A program made the position numbers and the translations under genes. This document shows, in pieces, positions 10,101 through 21,723 of a DNA stretch of 64,000 bases. The DNA is taken from assembly GCA_911728435.2 (NCBI GenBank), contig OU452198.1:4650001-4714000 (forward strand), given 5' to 3'. The stretch's first letter is position 1. The number at the start of each line of letters is the position of its first letter. This DNA is from Apoderus coryli (taxonomy: Eukaryota; Arthropoda; Insecta; Coleoptera; Attelabidae). The notes under the pieces were generated by a model. It was not told the DNA's origin. It did no database searches and saw only the letters and a list, made by a program, of their open reading frames with translations.

Positions 10101-10495
10101 TATTGTTTGCACACACCTCGTACACAGTTAAAATAAGTTAATATTCGATGCCTCGTATGTATTACATTCCAACTTCCAACAAACGTTTCCTTCGATTGCG
10201 CTCAGAAAATAAACACATTGTGTCCTTAAATTATTATGTAGGTATTTTATATTTACCTTTTCTAAATCTGCATTTATACTCAGCCGTATACAATATGCTA
10301 CAAACAGTTGTATCGTATATTGTACAGTGTACTGCCGGATTTGTGTAAATATTGGGTTTTTGTTTCAAATGCAATTTATGATTGTAAATCCTGTTAGTTT
10401 AAAGTTTAAAGTCTGCCAGATTTTTCGATAATATACTTGTTTGTGAAAATGTAGTTATAGAATATTTGTACGACAAATATAATACGTACCTAGAG

Positions 10496-11525
10496 CAGTG
10501 GCGGCTCGTGGGTAATTTTATTAGGTAAGCACCAAGTAAAAAATGGATATGAAGAAGATGGTGCCGCAGGCGAAATTTTTTTAGATTGTCAAGGTCAAGC
10601 GCCTTTGATGAAAAGTAGAAAATTATCAAGGTAAAAAAGAACACAGAAATCCAATACATAATCAAATACAAATAAAATACAAAATTATTTGTATTGAATA
10701 AACATTAATATTACCAACTAATTACTACTTACCGCTACCGCAACAAGTTGTGCAGCACAACCACTAAACTTTACTTGTAGTAGTCAAAATATTATTACTA
10801 TTATTATTAAATAATTAAATACATACACTTTTTAATCAATGGCACTAGTATTTAAACAACAAACGAACAAATAGTTCAAACGTAATGTAACAAAACAAAA
10901 ACAGTAAACAAAAATACCTAACGTACAAATCGAAATTCGTGCAAATAGTATACCTACCTATCTACAAGAGATAGAATGCGGCCGGGGTAGGTGCCTAAGC
11001 TCAACGTAAACACGTTCCTACGCAATAGCACACATATTATTTCAATAAGTATTATATAAAAGTTCTCAATCACCACCAGTTTTTTCTGTATATTTATTTA
11101 AATATATTCAAGAAAAAGTACAACAATTTTGAGCAAAATACATGTATTTTAGGCCGTATTTGGTATACTATTACCCGGTGACCGGTGGCGCAAAACTTTT
11201 GATATGTACATAGGTATAGAGAGCATACGGTGTAGGCGACGATAACAGTTGCCTGTAAAAATGCGAGGTCTCGGTAGTGGGTTATAGCACCAGTGGTAAA
11301 CCTATTTTGAGGTAGTTATATTATACCTACAGATAATTATTGAATTAAAGGGGATGTTTTAAAGGTTTAAGGTAGAAAATGAAATAAATTAAATTAATAT
11401 AAGAATCAATATTATTATTTTTTAAATTATGGAGTCAATAATAATAATAAATTGAGTATTTAATTTAGGGCGAAGTTTTAAAGGTAGGCGGTGCCTACCT
11501 TGCCTACCCCGACCAGCCGCCACTG
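10496..11525. mobile_element. Non-autonomous hAT-type element, 1030 bp
   Basis: Both ends start CAGTGGCGGCT when read inward, and similarity continues as far as a GGTAAGCACC/GGTAGGCACC word. The flanks are ACCTAGAG (10488-10495) and ACCTACAG (11526-11533), an 8-bp duplication with one difference, which is the hAT hallmark. No transposase frame remains inside. Confidence 0.78.
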
Positions 11526-11619
11526 ACCTACAGAGTGTTACAGAATCTTAGGAAGAAATAGGTATAGGTACCTACATATTACATACTTGTACCAATTTGT
11601 GAAATATGAATTAGAGAAA

Positions 11620-12040
11620 TAAATAAATAAAAAGGACCTTATTTTTAACTCGGCGAGAGTCAGCCTATTACAGCTAAATTACAAACATAACTATAATTGA
11701 ATTATAATTGAATTTTGAGTGTATACAAAGCATAATATATATATACAAAAAAAAACCTATAAAGAAACAAATCGCACTAACATTAATTATTCATTTAACA
11801 AAAACAACTTGTAATTTCGCTTGAAGCCTGCCTGACTAAGACTGTACATTTCCATTTGTACTGCGTTATAAAGGCGCGGTGCGATGAAAGAAAACGATCT
11901 TTCGAATATGGCTGTTCGATGTGTATGCACATTGAGGAGGTATCGGTAACGAGTGTCGCTGTCATGATCAGCCCATCTATATGTCAGTTTTTCTCGCAAA
12001 TAATTAGGACATCCAGTGAAAATAACCTTATAAACCAACC
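11620..12040 (-). mobile_element. LINE fragment: C-terminus of reverse transcriptase protein and 3' tail
   Basis: The minus-strand frame 12038-11787 encodes HRTAIFERSFSFIAPRLYNA and ends FKRNYKLFLLNE, the usual C-terminal block of Jockey/CR1-type ORF2 proteins. Below it the sequence runs into an A/T-rich tail near 11620. The element is cut at its 5' side. Confidence 0.65.
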
Positions 12041-12249
12041 AACCAATATATTACTTGTAATTGCGGAAACTACTAGTATTAAGGTTATTTGCTTACTACT
12101 TACTAAACTCCTAGAACAAAGAAGTATGTGTGCAAACTTAAATTTTCAACGTTATGGCAAGAAAATGTCGGAAAAAATAGTTTTGAATGGAAATAAACAA
12201 TGTTGAATGTTTGAATAGTTATTTATTATACAAGGGAAAAAAGTACTAG

Positions 12250-12620
12250 ATTTTAGCTCGAGGTTGTGTTGTGACAAAAAACGGAGTTTGTTCTGCCTCT
12301 GCATGATATGCATTACTATGTACATGTAGATGATACGTGTTTACATGTGTCTACTGTTGTGTATCCTATTGTGCTTAAATGCAGGCTGATATTTGTAGAT
12401 GGGCAACGACTATGGTACTCTGACGAGCTGATAACAAGAGCGAAACGAATTCGTCAGTATCTGTCGACTCATGCCTCGGTCTGGTTCTATTGATTTAGAC
12501 TAGGGCCCTGCTAAATTAAACAAGATTCCTTGTGTAGGTAAAACCAGCATTTTAGTCCGCTTTGACATTAAATTACTTTTCATTTATTATATTTACGGAC
12601 ATGAAATCCTTTTAATTAGT
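12250..12620 (+). repeat. Dispersed repeat, also present twice near 29 kb
   Basis: The block with ATGTACATGTAGATGATACG, ACGAATTCGTCAGTATCTGT, GGCCCTGCTAAATTAAAC and GACATGAAATCC recurs inverted at 29000-29350 and, in part, direct at 29397-29575. The 61-aa frame in it is conserved only as far as the DNA is, so I treat it as non-coding. Confidence 0.75.
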
Positions 12621-12624
12621 TTTA

Positions 12625-13640
12625 TACAGATATAACCACAATTTACCAGGCTTCCGAGGATTTTACTAACATAATCCAAACCAAATTAAAAAGTGCTGAG
12701 AATTGGTTTGCCTCTTAACTTCTCGAAAACGGAGAGGATTGATTTTACACTAAGGAAAAATTTTACTAGCGAACACAATAAGTTTCTTGGAGTAATTGTA
12801 GACCCGAAATTGACATGGAAAGATCAGATCGATTGCCTTGCCAAAAAATTGTCCAGTGTGGTTTATCTCTTGCGAAAACTATCGACTACATGTTCACAAG
12901 AAGTCTTGTGTTGCGCATATATGGGATACTTTCAGGGCCTAATTAGTTATAGCGTTTAGTTTTGGGGCAAGGCACCGCAATGGCAAATTATCTTTAAAAT
13001 TCAAAAGGCGGCTGTACGCGTAATGGTTAAAGCTGGATATAAAGAGCCATGCAAACCCTTCTTTAACAGTTCCTTCTCTGTATATTTGGCAATGCATTTT
13101 TTATATTAGGGAAAATCTCAATACTTTAATAAGTCATGAGGATCTACACTGTTATGAAACGCGGCATAAGAAAAACCTGTGTCTGCCCCGGCACAGATTA
13201 GCTTTGACAGATCGACAGTTTCAAGTTATGGCCGTTGGGTCCTATAATCACCTCCCTCGTCAGATAAAAGATATTGTGAACAACAATAAATTTAAAGTTG
13301 AAGTGAAAAAATAACTTCTTGAGATTGTCCCATATGACTATGCTGACTATCTCACCTACAAATTTTGAGTGAATTTTTTACACTCTAGTGCTTTGTTAAT
13401 CTATAGTCTGTTGATTGTTGTTGTAATATTTGAATTGTGCCCCTTTAGACTATTTATTGAAGTTTTAAGTGACTTTTATGTACTTTGTTTTACTGTTTTG
13501 TATTTGTACTATTTAAACACGCATTTGTTGTTTGAATATTGTGTTTGTTTATATTGCATTCTTATTTATGTACATACTGAATGTGACGATGCCAATAACT
13601 ATTGTTATATAGGCAAATAAAGCATTAATATTATTATAAA
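12625..13640 (+). mobile_element. Degraded Jockey-like LINE, C-terminal part and 3' end
   Basis: Broken frames encode YQASEDFTNIIQTKLKSAE, LNFSKTERIDF, FLGVIVDPKLTWKDQID and FWGKAPQWQIIFKIQKAAVR, the end of the reverse transcriptase and the following region of Jockey-clade ORF2 proteins. Several stops and shifts break it. The element ends at about 13640 with GGCAAATAAAGC and a TTATTAT tail. Confidence 0.72.
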
Positions 13641-13641
13641 A

Positions 13642-14087
13642 AAATGAAAAGCACTTCCAGATTGTTACTTTTTGAGAAGAAAAAGATAGCGTTTACAAAT
13701 TGTCTCTACGACGTATCCAAGAAAAATCGCTATGGTTTCGCATTTAACTGACTGAATGCAGAGTAGTAGGTTTTGCAAAAACACTCTTTCGTCGTTACTC
13801 ACAATTATTTATTATTATTTGCCAATTTATTTATATTCCATAGTGCAACATTTTAATCTGTACGCGCTTTTTTAAATTTAGTTGAAATTTATGTGCTTTT
13901 TGAAATTATTAAAAAAACGCCTTTCTCTGATGCATGTTTTACGCAAAAAATAACTTTGGTGATGTTTCTTAAATAATTTTAAATAACATTGATGACAGTT
14001 TTTCAAAAACGAAACGTCGTACTGACAATTTGTAAACGCTCTCTTTTTCTCCTCAAAAAGTAACAATCAGGAAGTGGTTTTCATTCA
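13642..14087. repeat. Element with inverted arms of about 72 bp
   Basis: The left arm (13642-13713) contains GATTGTTACTTTTTGAGAAG and GCGTTTACAAATTGTC. The right arm (14014-14087) carries their reverse complements with a few changes. The 300-bp centre shows no frame of note. It looks like a MITE or fold-back element; its target duplication is unclear. Confidence 0.75.
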
Positions 14088-14833
14088 CAAATAAATAAAA
14101 ACTAAAATCGCAAAAAATAATTTTTTGCAAAAATTCTCGAAAACGACTAAAGTTACTTTACTTTTGAAAACACCATTTAAAAGGTGTTGAAATTGTACAA
14201 CTTTTCTCTAATTTAACCGACACTGTAACTCTTACCGTTTCCAAGATTCCAATGCTATCCCATTCTTATCTTGGACACAGTGTATTTCTGAAAACGATGT
14301 ACCTATAGGTATAAAAAAATTTCCGTAAAAAAATCTCGATAATAAATCATAAAATATTTACACTACAGGTACCATCTCGCTTTATCATTCCATTAAAATT
14401 AGCAAACTTTAATGTCATCACATCATGTTATAGTCTTATAACGTAAAATTAACTCATTATTCAAGTAATAAACTTTCGAAAACTAAAGCTAAACTTAAAC
14501 GTGTTTATGTATAATATGGCATATACCCGCAGTATAAGTAATAAGAATAATAAGATAGGACACCTGCGACACCACCAAAGCACTTTATATTCGTCAGTTG
14601 TTATAGTTGCAAGATATTATTAACAAACCAATACAGACTAGTAAATCATTTTAACTTATCTGAAACGAATTCGGAATAATTAACAGTCGCAATGATTTTC
14701 CGCCAGTTAATAATGTTTTGTTATTACTACTACTAATAATTTTCTTTAGTTTCATCTTCTTCTTCTTTAATTTCATAATACCTAGGTACTTTCAACATGA
14801 ACTGAATAGGTTCTAACATCTTATTTCTAATGT

Positions 14834-14861
14834 CAAAGATTAATGTACACATTAATCTTTG
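14834..14861. mobile_element. Two abutting ends of the CAAAGATTAAT family with 7-bp target duplication
   Basis: A 28-bp perfect palindrome, CAAAGATTAATGTA and its complement, is bounded on both sides by CTAATGT (14827-14833 and 14862-14868). The same end sequence and the same duplication size mark the 2.97-kb element at 22374-25346. It therefore looks like that family reduced to its two termini. Confidence 0.7.
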
Positions 14862-14869
14862 CTAATGTG

Positions 14870-15170
14870 TATAAATAAAATAATAATCTTCATTTAATTA
14901 CACAATACTACCAATACTAATTAATAATACCTAATGCGAATTATTAATATTATGAATTATTACTAGGAAGAAATAACATTATTATACAACAATTATTATA
15001 AACTAGATATTTGAGCTAACCTTGTATGTTTTCATATTTCAATACAGTAGTGACACCTAGTGGATCTCTTTCAAATTTCGCATATATACTACAGTAAACT
15101 ATACAGGTGAATTTTTGCAAGCAGATAGTTATAGTGAATCAACGGTTCAGTAGTGCCCTGATAGACAGTG
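14870..15170. other. No gene seen
   Basis: AT-rich intergenic sequence with no frame or repeat that I can support. Confidence 0.5.
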
Positions 15171-15180
15171 GAGCCATAGG

Positions 15181-15228
15181 GTTAACGTTAACATTGTCTT
15201 TATAAAGACAATGACGTTAACGTTAACG
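15181..15228. repeat. Near-perfect hairpin built on GTTAAC
   Basis: GTTAACGTTAAC lies at both ends around CATTGTCTTTATAAAGACAATG. The arms pair except for a 2-base offset. Confidence 0.8.
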
Positions 15229-15471
15229 ATGTTAATGATTAAAGCAAAGTGTTAATGTGTTCATGTGTTCGATTTGCATCTATTTGCGTTTTATTTGGTG
15301 ATGTGGAATTAGTTGAACTATAATTAAAAAGTTCTTATACATCTGTCCACACCGCAACCCGCAATATGGCAGCCATAATGAGGCGAAATATATCGTCCAA
15401 CCATTGACTCATATACTATGGACCGGCGCCATATTGTTACATTAATCTATACCTGAGGGGTGCGACAAGGA

Positions 15472-16637
15472 TAGAGCTAAAGTGGGTAAAAAAACATTTG
15501 TTTACCGTGTAGTTAAATGGGATTTCCATGTTGCTACAACAGTTTTTATAGTTTTTTATAAATGGTAAAGTCCTGCAGTACGGTAAATTGTACACAACAA
15601 AAATGGAAGAATGATATCCAAATAAAATTTAATAAACAATTTCTATATGGTTGAAATATCATTCAAATGCAGCATAACCTTCTAGCTTAAGTTTCCAAAG
15701 GATCCAAATTTAAGGAAATTATGGGTAGTATCAACTAGAAGAAATTTGGTAGAAGAGGACCATGAAAAAATGTGCTATCTCATTTTGATTTTCCTCCTCA
15801 TCTAACCAACAAAACAACCAAAAAACGAAGACTTTTAAAGCTAGAACTGTAAATCTGGAAGGTAAGACAACATAAGGTTGGCAGTTTTCCAAAGTTTTAT
15901 AGTTTTGTTAAAAATAGGTTGTAAAAAATTTGTATTTTCTAACTTTTCTTTAAGTTTCAGGACAAGCTTACCAGTCAGGTAATACTGAAAATGACCCCAC
16001 AGTAGAGTCAATGGAAGTTGCAGAAGTTCCAGAACTAAAAACTCTTTATGCCGAATTCTTAATAAATCAAGAAAAACCAAGTACATCAGGGGTTAAGTAA
16101 AAATGTATTCAAAGGCAGTCACATAAGTATATTTAAGTATGTATATATTTTGATTATTTTTTCAGCAGAAAGGATCCAGTTATTTTTCGGTGATTTTCGA
16201 GAATTAAAAATGTGCAGCTTAAGACAACCTATATAACTTTTATTTTTAACGATAATATTGTAGGTTTACCCACTATAATGACACCCTCTGTATATTATTC
16301 AATTGCCAATAAAATCATTAATGTAGGCATTTTCATATTCATTCATATTCTCTCATGTTAATTTGATAAAAGTTAATAAAAATTCCAAAACTGAATAATA
16401 AAGGAATATTTTCATAAATTTTGTGTTTTTTTTTTCTAGAGCATATCCTTCCAATACTTTTTATTTTATAGAACTTTCCCACTATTGGTAAGTTATTTTC
16501 ATGATAATTTGACGAACTAATGTCATATCTTTCGAAATTAGTAGCAATTTCCAAGTATTTTTAATAAAAACTATTTTTTAAGCACATTAATATGTACCTC
16601 CAATGAACTTGTTGCGTTTTCTACCCACTTTAGTTCT
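15472..16637. mobile_element. THAP-gene-bearing segment between inverted ends
   Basis: AGAGCTAAAGTGGGTA at the left is matched, inverted, by TACCCACTTTAGTTCTCT at the right (two extra bases). Between them lies a small broken THAP-domain gene on the plus strand. The pairing suggests a DNA transposon in which the THAP protein is the accessory or degraded transposase gene. I found no clear target duplication, so borders are tentative. Confidence 0.45.
15562..16100 (+). pseudogene. Broken two-exon THAP-domain gene
   Basis: Exon 1 (15562-15861) starts MVKSCSTVNCTQQKW, the M-x-x-S-C-x4-C opening of a THAP C2CH zinc finger. It continues with FPKDPNLRKLWVVSTRRN, then a shifted CYL/HFDF block in place of CS-x-HF, and TNKTTKKRRLLKLEL. 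Intron 15862-15960 is bounded by GTAAGA and TTTCAG. Exon 2 (15961-16100) reads GQAYQSGNTENDPTVESMEV and ends KPSTSGVK, then stop. About 60 bases separate the IKF and FPKDP blocks with no good donor site, and the frame is broken twice. THAP proteins bind DNA sequence-specifically, and many derive from P-like transposases. Confidence 0.6.
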
Positions 16638-16639
16638 CT

Positions 16640-17195
16640 CTTTCTTTCAAACCTCTCTTTCTAATGTTTTCCGCATCGCTGATGCATAATATTTGTTATT
16701 GAATAAGTCATTGCGTCCAACCAATTAAAAATCAGATATCCAATCCACTGTCACTGTATTTCGGTGTTGCCAAATATATTAGAATTTATGTATTCATGAA
16801 ATAAAAAAACCTAATTAACTATTAAACAATTCATCAAATTTTCCTATACGACAAAAGAAAATGAAGATAATAATAACTAATAAATTTTTGAATAGTAAAC
16901 TGTGAGTGTGCTTTCCCTTTATTCAACTGATGTGAGTTGTAAAAGGAAATTTGTATTTCATTGTTTAAGCGGCAACATGCGCGAAAAGAATTTTCTTGCT
17001 GTTGTGTAACTCTTAATTATCCAGACAAATATTTACATTGAAGTTAGTTATGCAACAATATGAGACTTAACCTCAATTACTTAATTCCTCAATATTCAAA
17101 TTTGATGTTGATGGTAACTTTTTGTTATAGAAATTCTATTTTTATTCACAAATGTATGGCATATAACAAACATCTATTTTTAAAATACTCTTGAA
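16640..17195. other. Region upstream of PIGL, no gene seen
   Basis: It must contain the PIGL promoter and 5' leader. I see no distinctive TATA-like or initiator site that I would defend. Confidence 0.4.
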
Positions 17196-20100
17196 ATGAG
17201 CCAAGTATTTGGAGCATGGAACAATAGTGGTATCATAGTGAACATTTGTGAACATCTATATAAACTAAATTATTGTTTAGTTGAATATCTAAAAAACACC
17301 GTGGAGCATCTAATATTGGGATTTATCTTATACATATTCATATGTGTATTACTTTATTATAGCATTGTGAAATGGAAACTGTTAGATTTCAATCGGGACC
17401 TGAAAAATGCCAAACGAATCCTTTTTATTATCGCCCACCCAGATGACGAAGTGATGTTTTTTGGACCAACTATATTGCATTATATGCAGACTAAGAAAAG
17501 TAGCATTTATGTGATGTGTCTCTCAACAGGTTAGGTTTGTCCCAGAATAAGTTGCCTCTAAAACAAAACTTTAAATTAGGTATGTATATGAAATTAAGAG
17601 TTTGTATTGCCTTTTAGGTAGAAACTATGGCATGGGCAATAAAAGAAAAGAAGAACTATATCGCTCATGTAAAAAGCTAGGTATTCAAGAGGACAACATT
17701 TTTGTACATAATCACTCGAATCTTCCAGATGCCATCGATGTAAGATGGCCGGTGGATTTAATATCGAATTTAGTTCTACAAATTGTAGAAGTCTATAGCA
17801 TTACGAGTATAATTACATTTGATAGATACGGTGTATCAGGGCATCCGAACCATTGTAGCATATATTATGGTATCGCCAATCTGATTCTGGATAATAAATT
17901 GCCGAAAGGTCTGTATTAAAAGCAGTACTTGGATATTTGACTGAAAATGGATGTTTTGTTTCAGGCTGTGGTGTCTATGTGTTAGAAACTGTCAATTTAA
18001 TTAGGAAGTATTGGTTAATATTGGATTTACCTTTAAGTTTGATAATGTCGAGATTTCGGTAAGTACTTATGTACGATTTTAATTTGAGCTTAAGGAGATT
18101 AAAGATTAGGGAGTCGTTTTTGACGTTGAATTTACAATCATTCCACAGTTGATAGACTTAGTATCGAAACCTAATCAAATTGAGAACGGAGACGAGCTAT
18201 TTCTTGTATAGGCAGCAAAACAATAAACTAAAGACAATGATGTCGGTATGAAAGTGAAATGGCGGCGACTAGCAATAAGAAATTCTATGCTTATATTAAA
18301 CGGTCACTAAATTCTAACGTTTCTAGTTTCTCTCTGAAAGCAAAAACTACGGGTGAACCAATAACTAGACCAATTGACATAGCCAATGCATTCGCTAACC
18401 GGTTCATTAGTGTTTTTACCGACGACTCGAGGGACAATTTACCTGTATTACCCCAGTCTACCAGAAACAGGCAGTCATTAACAACCGTTAATTTTATAAC
18501 CGCCGATATAAAGAAGGCAGTGGCGGGTTTGAAGCAAGACTCGAGTCCTGGCCCGGACGAAATTCCTCCGATGTTTCTTCAGAGATGCATTGAATCATTA
18601 TTACGACCATTGGCCACGTCAATGCAAAAATGCATCAACATGGGCACTCTACCGGAGGAATGGTTGTCTGCTGTCGTGATACCTATATTTAAAAAGGGTG
18701 ACAAGTTCGCTGCAGAAAATTATCGACCTATTAGTTTGACCTGAGAAAGTCATTACCAGAAATATGACTTCATTTCTAGTTGAATCAAATATTATTCCCA
18801 ATGAACAACATGGGTTTATGCCCAAGAGGTCGGTGGAGTGGAATCTTCTGGAATGCCTCAATGTGTGGACCAGCCATAATGATGTTGGTCAGCCCACGGA
18901 TGTGTTGGATCTGGATTTTGAGAAAGCATTCGACAGAGTGCCATTTGCTCGTTTGTTGCTGAAAGTGGAGCATTACGGCGTGCGGGGGGCACTCCTGAGG
19001 TGGATTGAGATGTTTCTTACAAAAAGAATTTTCCAAGTTATTATCCGCTAAATTGCCGGTCTTGAATGGTGTCCCGCAGGGGTCTGTACTGGGGCCATTG
19101 CTTTTTCTGGCATATATATCAGACTTAGCAAGAACCATCACGTCAAACATGAGCTTCTTTGCTGATGACACCAAATTGTTTTGTAACCCACTGCGAGACG
19201 ATTATGAATTCCAGATCGACATTGATGGGGTAGTGTCCTGGTCGGCGGTTTGGTTGATGAACTTGAATTTGCAGAAGTGTCAGGTACTACACATCGGAGC
19301 TAATAATCCCAGGACTCCATATTTCATCAAATGCCGTTAAATCTGTAAATCAGCAGAAGGATCTTGGTGTCATAGTAACAGCGGATTTGAAGTGGGAGGC
19401 CCATATTTCCGCCACAGTGAAGAAAGCTAATAGACTGTGGTATCTGATACAGAGAGCTTTCAAATCGAGATCAAACTCTCTAATATTGCAATTGTATAAA
19501 TCGTATGTCAGACCACTATTGGAATATGCCAACAGCGTTTGGTCCCCCTACTTCATTAATGCCTCTATGTCCAGGCATTGGAAAGGGTTCAGAGGAGATG
19601 TCATGATGTCATGTCTTTATGATCGACGGCAACGAGGCGATCTAATTCAAACATACAAGATACTTAGTGGCTACTACTCGGTGAATCTCGATGTATTTCA
19701 TCCTGCTAGAAATCCTAATCTGCGTGGCAATAGTAAGAAACTTGACAAGGAGAGATGTGCTAGACTTCCTCGGAAGAATTTTATAACAAACAGAGTTGTA
19801 TATGCATGGAATTCATTACCCGAAGAGGTGATAATGGCGCAAACGGTTGACAGCTTTAAGACCAGGCTGGACAATTTCATGGAGGACCATGCCGATCAGT
19901 TGGTCCACTACTCGCTATAGAAGATTAGTGAGGATGACATCAATATTTCAAAAACCTCAAATTAGGAACTGAGCAACAGTTTCATCGGTTTTACCGTTTG
20001 CTGTTTTACGACTAATAATAATAAAATTCAGGGATTTGTCGTTAGAAACTGTCGTTAGTTTAATAATATCTTCACGTTGAAGCTGTTATTCTGTGCTTAT

Positions 20101-20410
20101 GTAAGATCTAGGCTTGAGTTTGCTTCAGTTCAGGGACGATTTCTAAAGTACTTGGGTTTTAGAATTGACAATGTTGATCCTTCTCGGGGGATAGACAGGA
20201 CTATATAATGATTTAATACATTTTTATGTTCGTAGAAGTATGCATACACTTGGCGAACGTCGAACAATACACAAAGCAATGAAAAAGCACAAATCTCAAC
20301 TGCTATGGTATCGAAGATTGTATATGTTGTTCTCCAGGTATATGTTGATCAACACACTTCAGCAAATGAATATGGTGGATATTGAATTGGATTTAGAATT
20401 AGATGACTAA
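17196..20410 (+). CDS. PIGL: N-acetylglucosaminyl-phosphatidylinositol de-N-acetylase (four exons, 297 aa)
   Basis: Exons are 17196-17529, 17618-17908, 17965-18058 and 20236-20410. All junctions are GT-AG, the phases agree, and the summed length is 894 bases, giving 297 codons plus TAA. The enzyme removes the acetyl group from GlcNAc-PI, the second step of GPI-anchor synthesis, on the cytosolic face of the ER. Residues 39-58 form one N-terminal membrane segment. AHPDDE (80-85) and GHPNH (186-190) are the metal-binding and catalytic motifs of the LmbE/PIG-L fold. The last exon supplies the conserved KSQLLWYRRLYMLFSRYM block that ends human PIGL in similar form. Intron 3 is 2.2 kb because a LINE and a further LINE scrap sit in it, while introns 1 and 2 are under 100 bases. 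All key motifs are intact, so the gene is probably functional. Confidence 0.93.
18180..20032 (+). mobile_element. CR1/Jockey-like LINE inside PIGL intron 3, broken
   Basis: Plus-strand frames 18259-18744, 18764-19051, 19005-19340 and 19387-19920 read on through stops and shifts. They encode the linker and reverse transcriptase: NYRPISLT, then a shift, QHGFMPKRSVEWNLLECL, DFEKAFDRVPF, NGVPQGSVLGPLLF, the catalytic FFADDTKLF, KDLGVIVTADLKWEAHI, YDRRQRGDLIQTYKIL, and a stop at 19920. The 3' end is a TAATAATAATAAAAT tail near 20030. The endonuclease is missing, so the copy is 5'-truncated and dead. It has the same orientation as PIGL. Confidence 0.85.
20090..20205 (+). mobile_element. Short LINE scrap in PIGL intron 3
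   Basis: The frame reads LFCAYVRSRLEFAS, then VQGRFLKYLGFRIDN and a tail. This matches the C-terminal LV-RSKLEYAS / KVQ-RFLKYLA block of LINE proteins such as the one at 50268-49801. About 20 residues between the two blocks are deleted. Confidence 0.6.
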
Positions 20411-21550
20411 AAATGATAAACATTATTGACAAAATGTGGGAAAAATGCAATTAATTGTATGTGTTGTGTAATATTATGGTAAATGTAAGGTAAAACCCAT
20501 CTAGAAACGGTGCTTGTTGACTTTTTATTATTGATTATTGGGTATTTTTATTGTGACTTTGAAATATGAAACGTTTAAAGTTATGCAGATTAGGAGAATG
20601 TCAAATACAAATAAATAAAAGGGGATCTTTTTCAGTAGTCTGAATCCGGGTACATAAATCTAGAATTAACTATCGAGGCAAATTGTTGTAACACAAAAAC
20701 TGTTTATTCAATCAACCAAATTTCGGCTGCTCTTCAACTTAATTCCCCCCAAGACTCGCCCTGGCATAACATCTTTTGGCTGATGTACTTGAATTTTGAC
20801 TGTTTCATTAAAGTTTCAGACCAAACAGATGGAAGTCTGTTTGGGCAAGCCTTGGGTTATAAGGAAAGTGTCTGGTACGAATGGCAGCTTCATTTTGTTT
20901 TCCAGCATGTCACTGTAATATTGATTCTTGATTGCTCGTTGGCCTTCCAGAAAATCACATAAAATAGGGGATGCTGATGGCTGTTTTGAATTTTTTCTGC
21001 ACGTGTTTGACTCTACTGAAGTTTTTGTCGATTCAGGCTCGTCTTGGTGGATCTACGCCACAATTCTGTTAAAATAAAGCTTTTTTGCTTTGTGGAGGTC
21101 GGTAAGTTGTTTCTCTTGATATCTTCAGCTGACTGAATTGCAGGTTATGTTTGCAAACAGCTGATGAGATGTAATTTGCAAGCATGTTATCCTGAAAGTT
21201 TCGTATTTATCAATTTATTTATTGAATCATCCTCATCATTATCAGTTTCGATTTTCTCTGAATTGTACAGGGTGAGTCTAGCAAGACGCGGTTTACTCAC
21301 AGAAATCTTATATTATATATATATATACTCTAGAATGATAATCCTGTAGTACAAAAATGTAACCAAAAGTGTAAAGCTGTCCATAATGCGCATGATCACC
21401 AATATCTTATTTTTTAACAGGACCGGCTTTGATTAAATGTAATATTACTGTTATGTTATAGGTATATTTAAAATTAAATTTCACCATTTGGTAACATTCA
21501 AATAAAAAAAATGGAATAAAGGAATTTAAGATATAAAAAATTACATTAAA
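20411..21550. other. Intergenic, downstream of PIGL
   Basis: AATAAA occurs at 20612 and could serve PIGL polyadenylation. Beyond that I see a TACAGGGTGAG word at 21267 and a TATATATA tract near 21313, but no gene. Confidence 0.4.
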
Positions 21551-21551
21551 T

Positions 21552-21600
21552 ATCTAAATACTTTATTGTCTAACAGGTAGAACCCAATAATAATAAATCT
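21552..21600 (-). mobile_element. LINE 3' tail scrap
   Basis: ATACTTTATTGTCTAACAGG followed by AACCCAATAATAATAA is the minus-strand tail of the family at 49685. Confidence 0.5.
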
Positions 21601-21723
21601 AAGCAGAAACGAGAAATAAGTAAAAATTCTAATACTGGAAAATATCTTAAAGACATGAGCATTCTAATTATTTATTTTATTATTATATGATATTTGTTTG
21701 TTTATACAACCACCTTAGGCGTC

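Noticed and set aside
12308..12493. 61-aa frame, also found near 29.3 kb
   Set aside because: It is only as conserved as the surrounding repeat DNA and has no recognisable domain.
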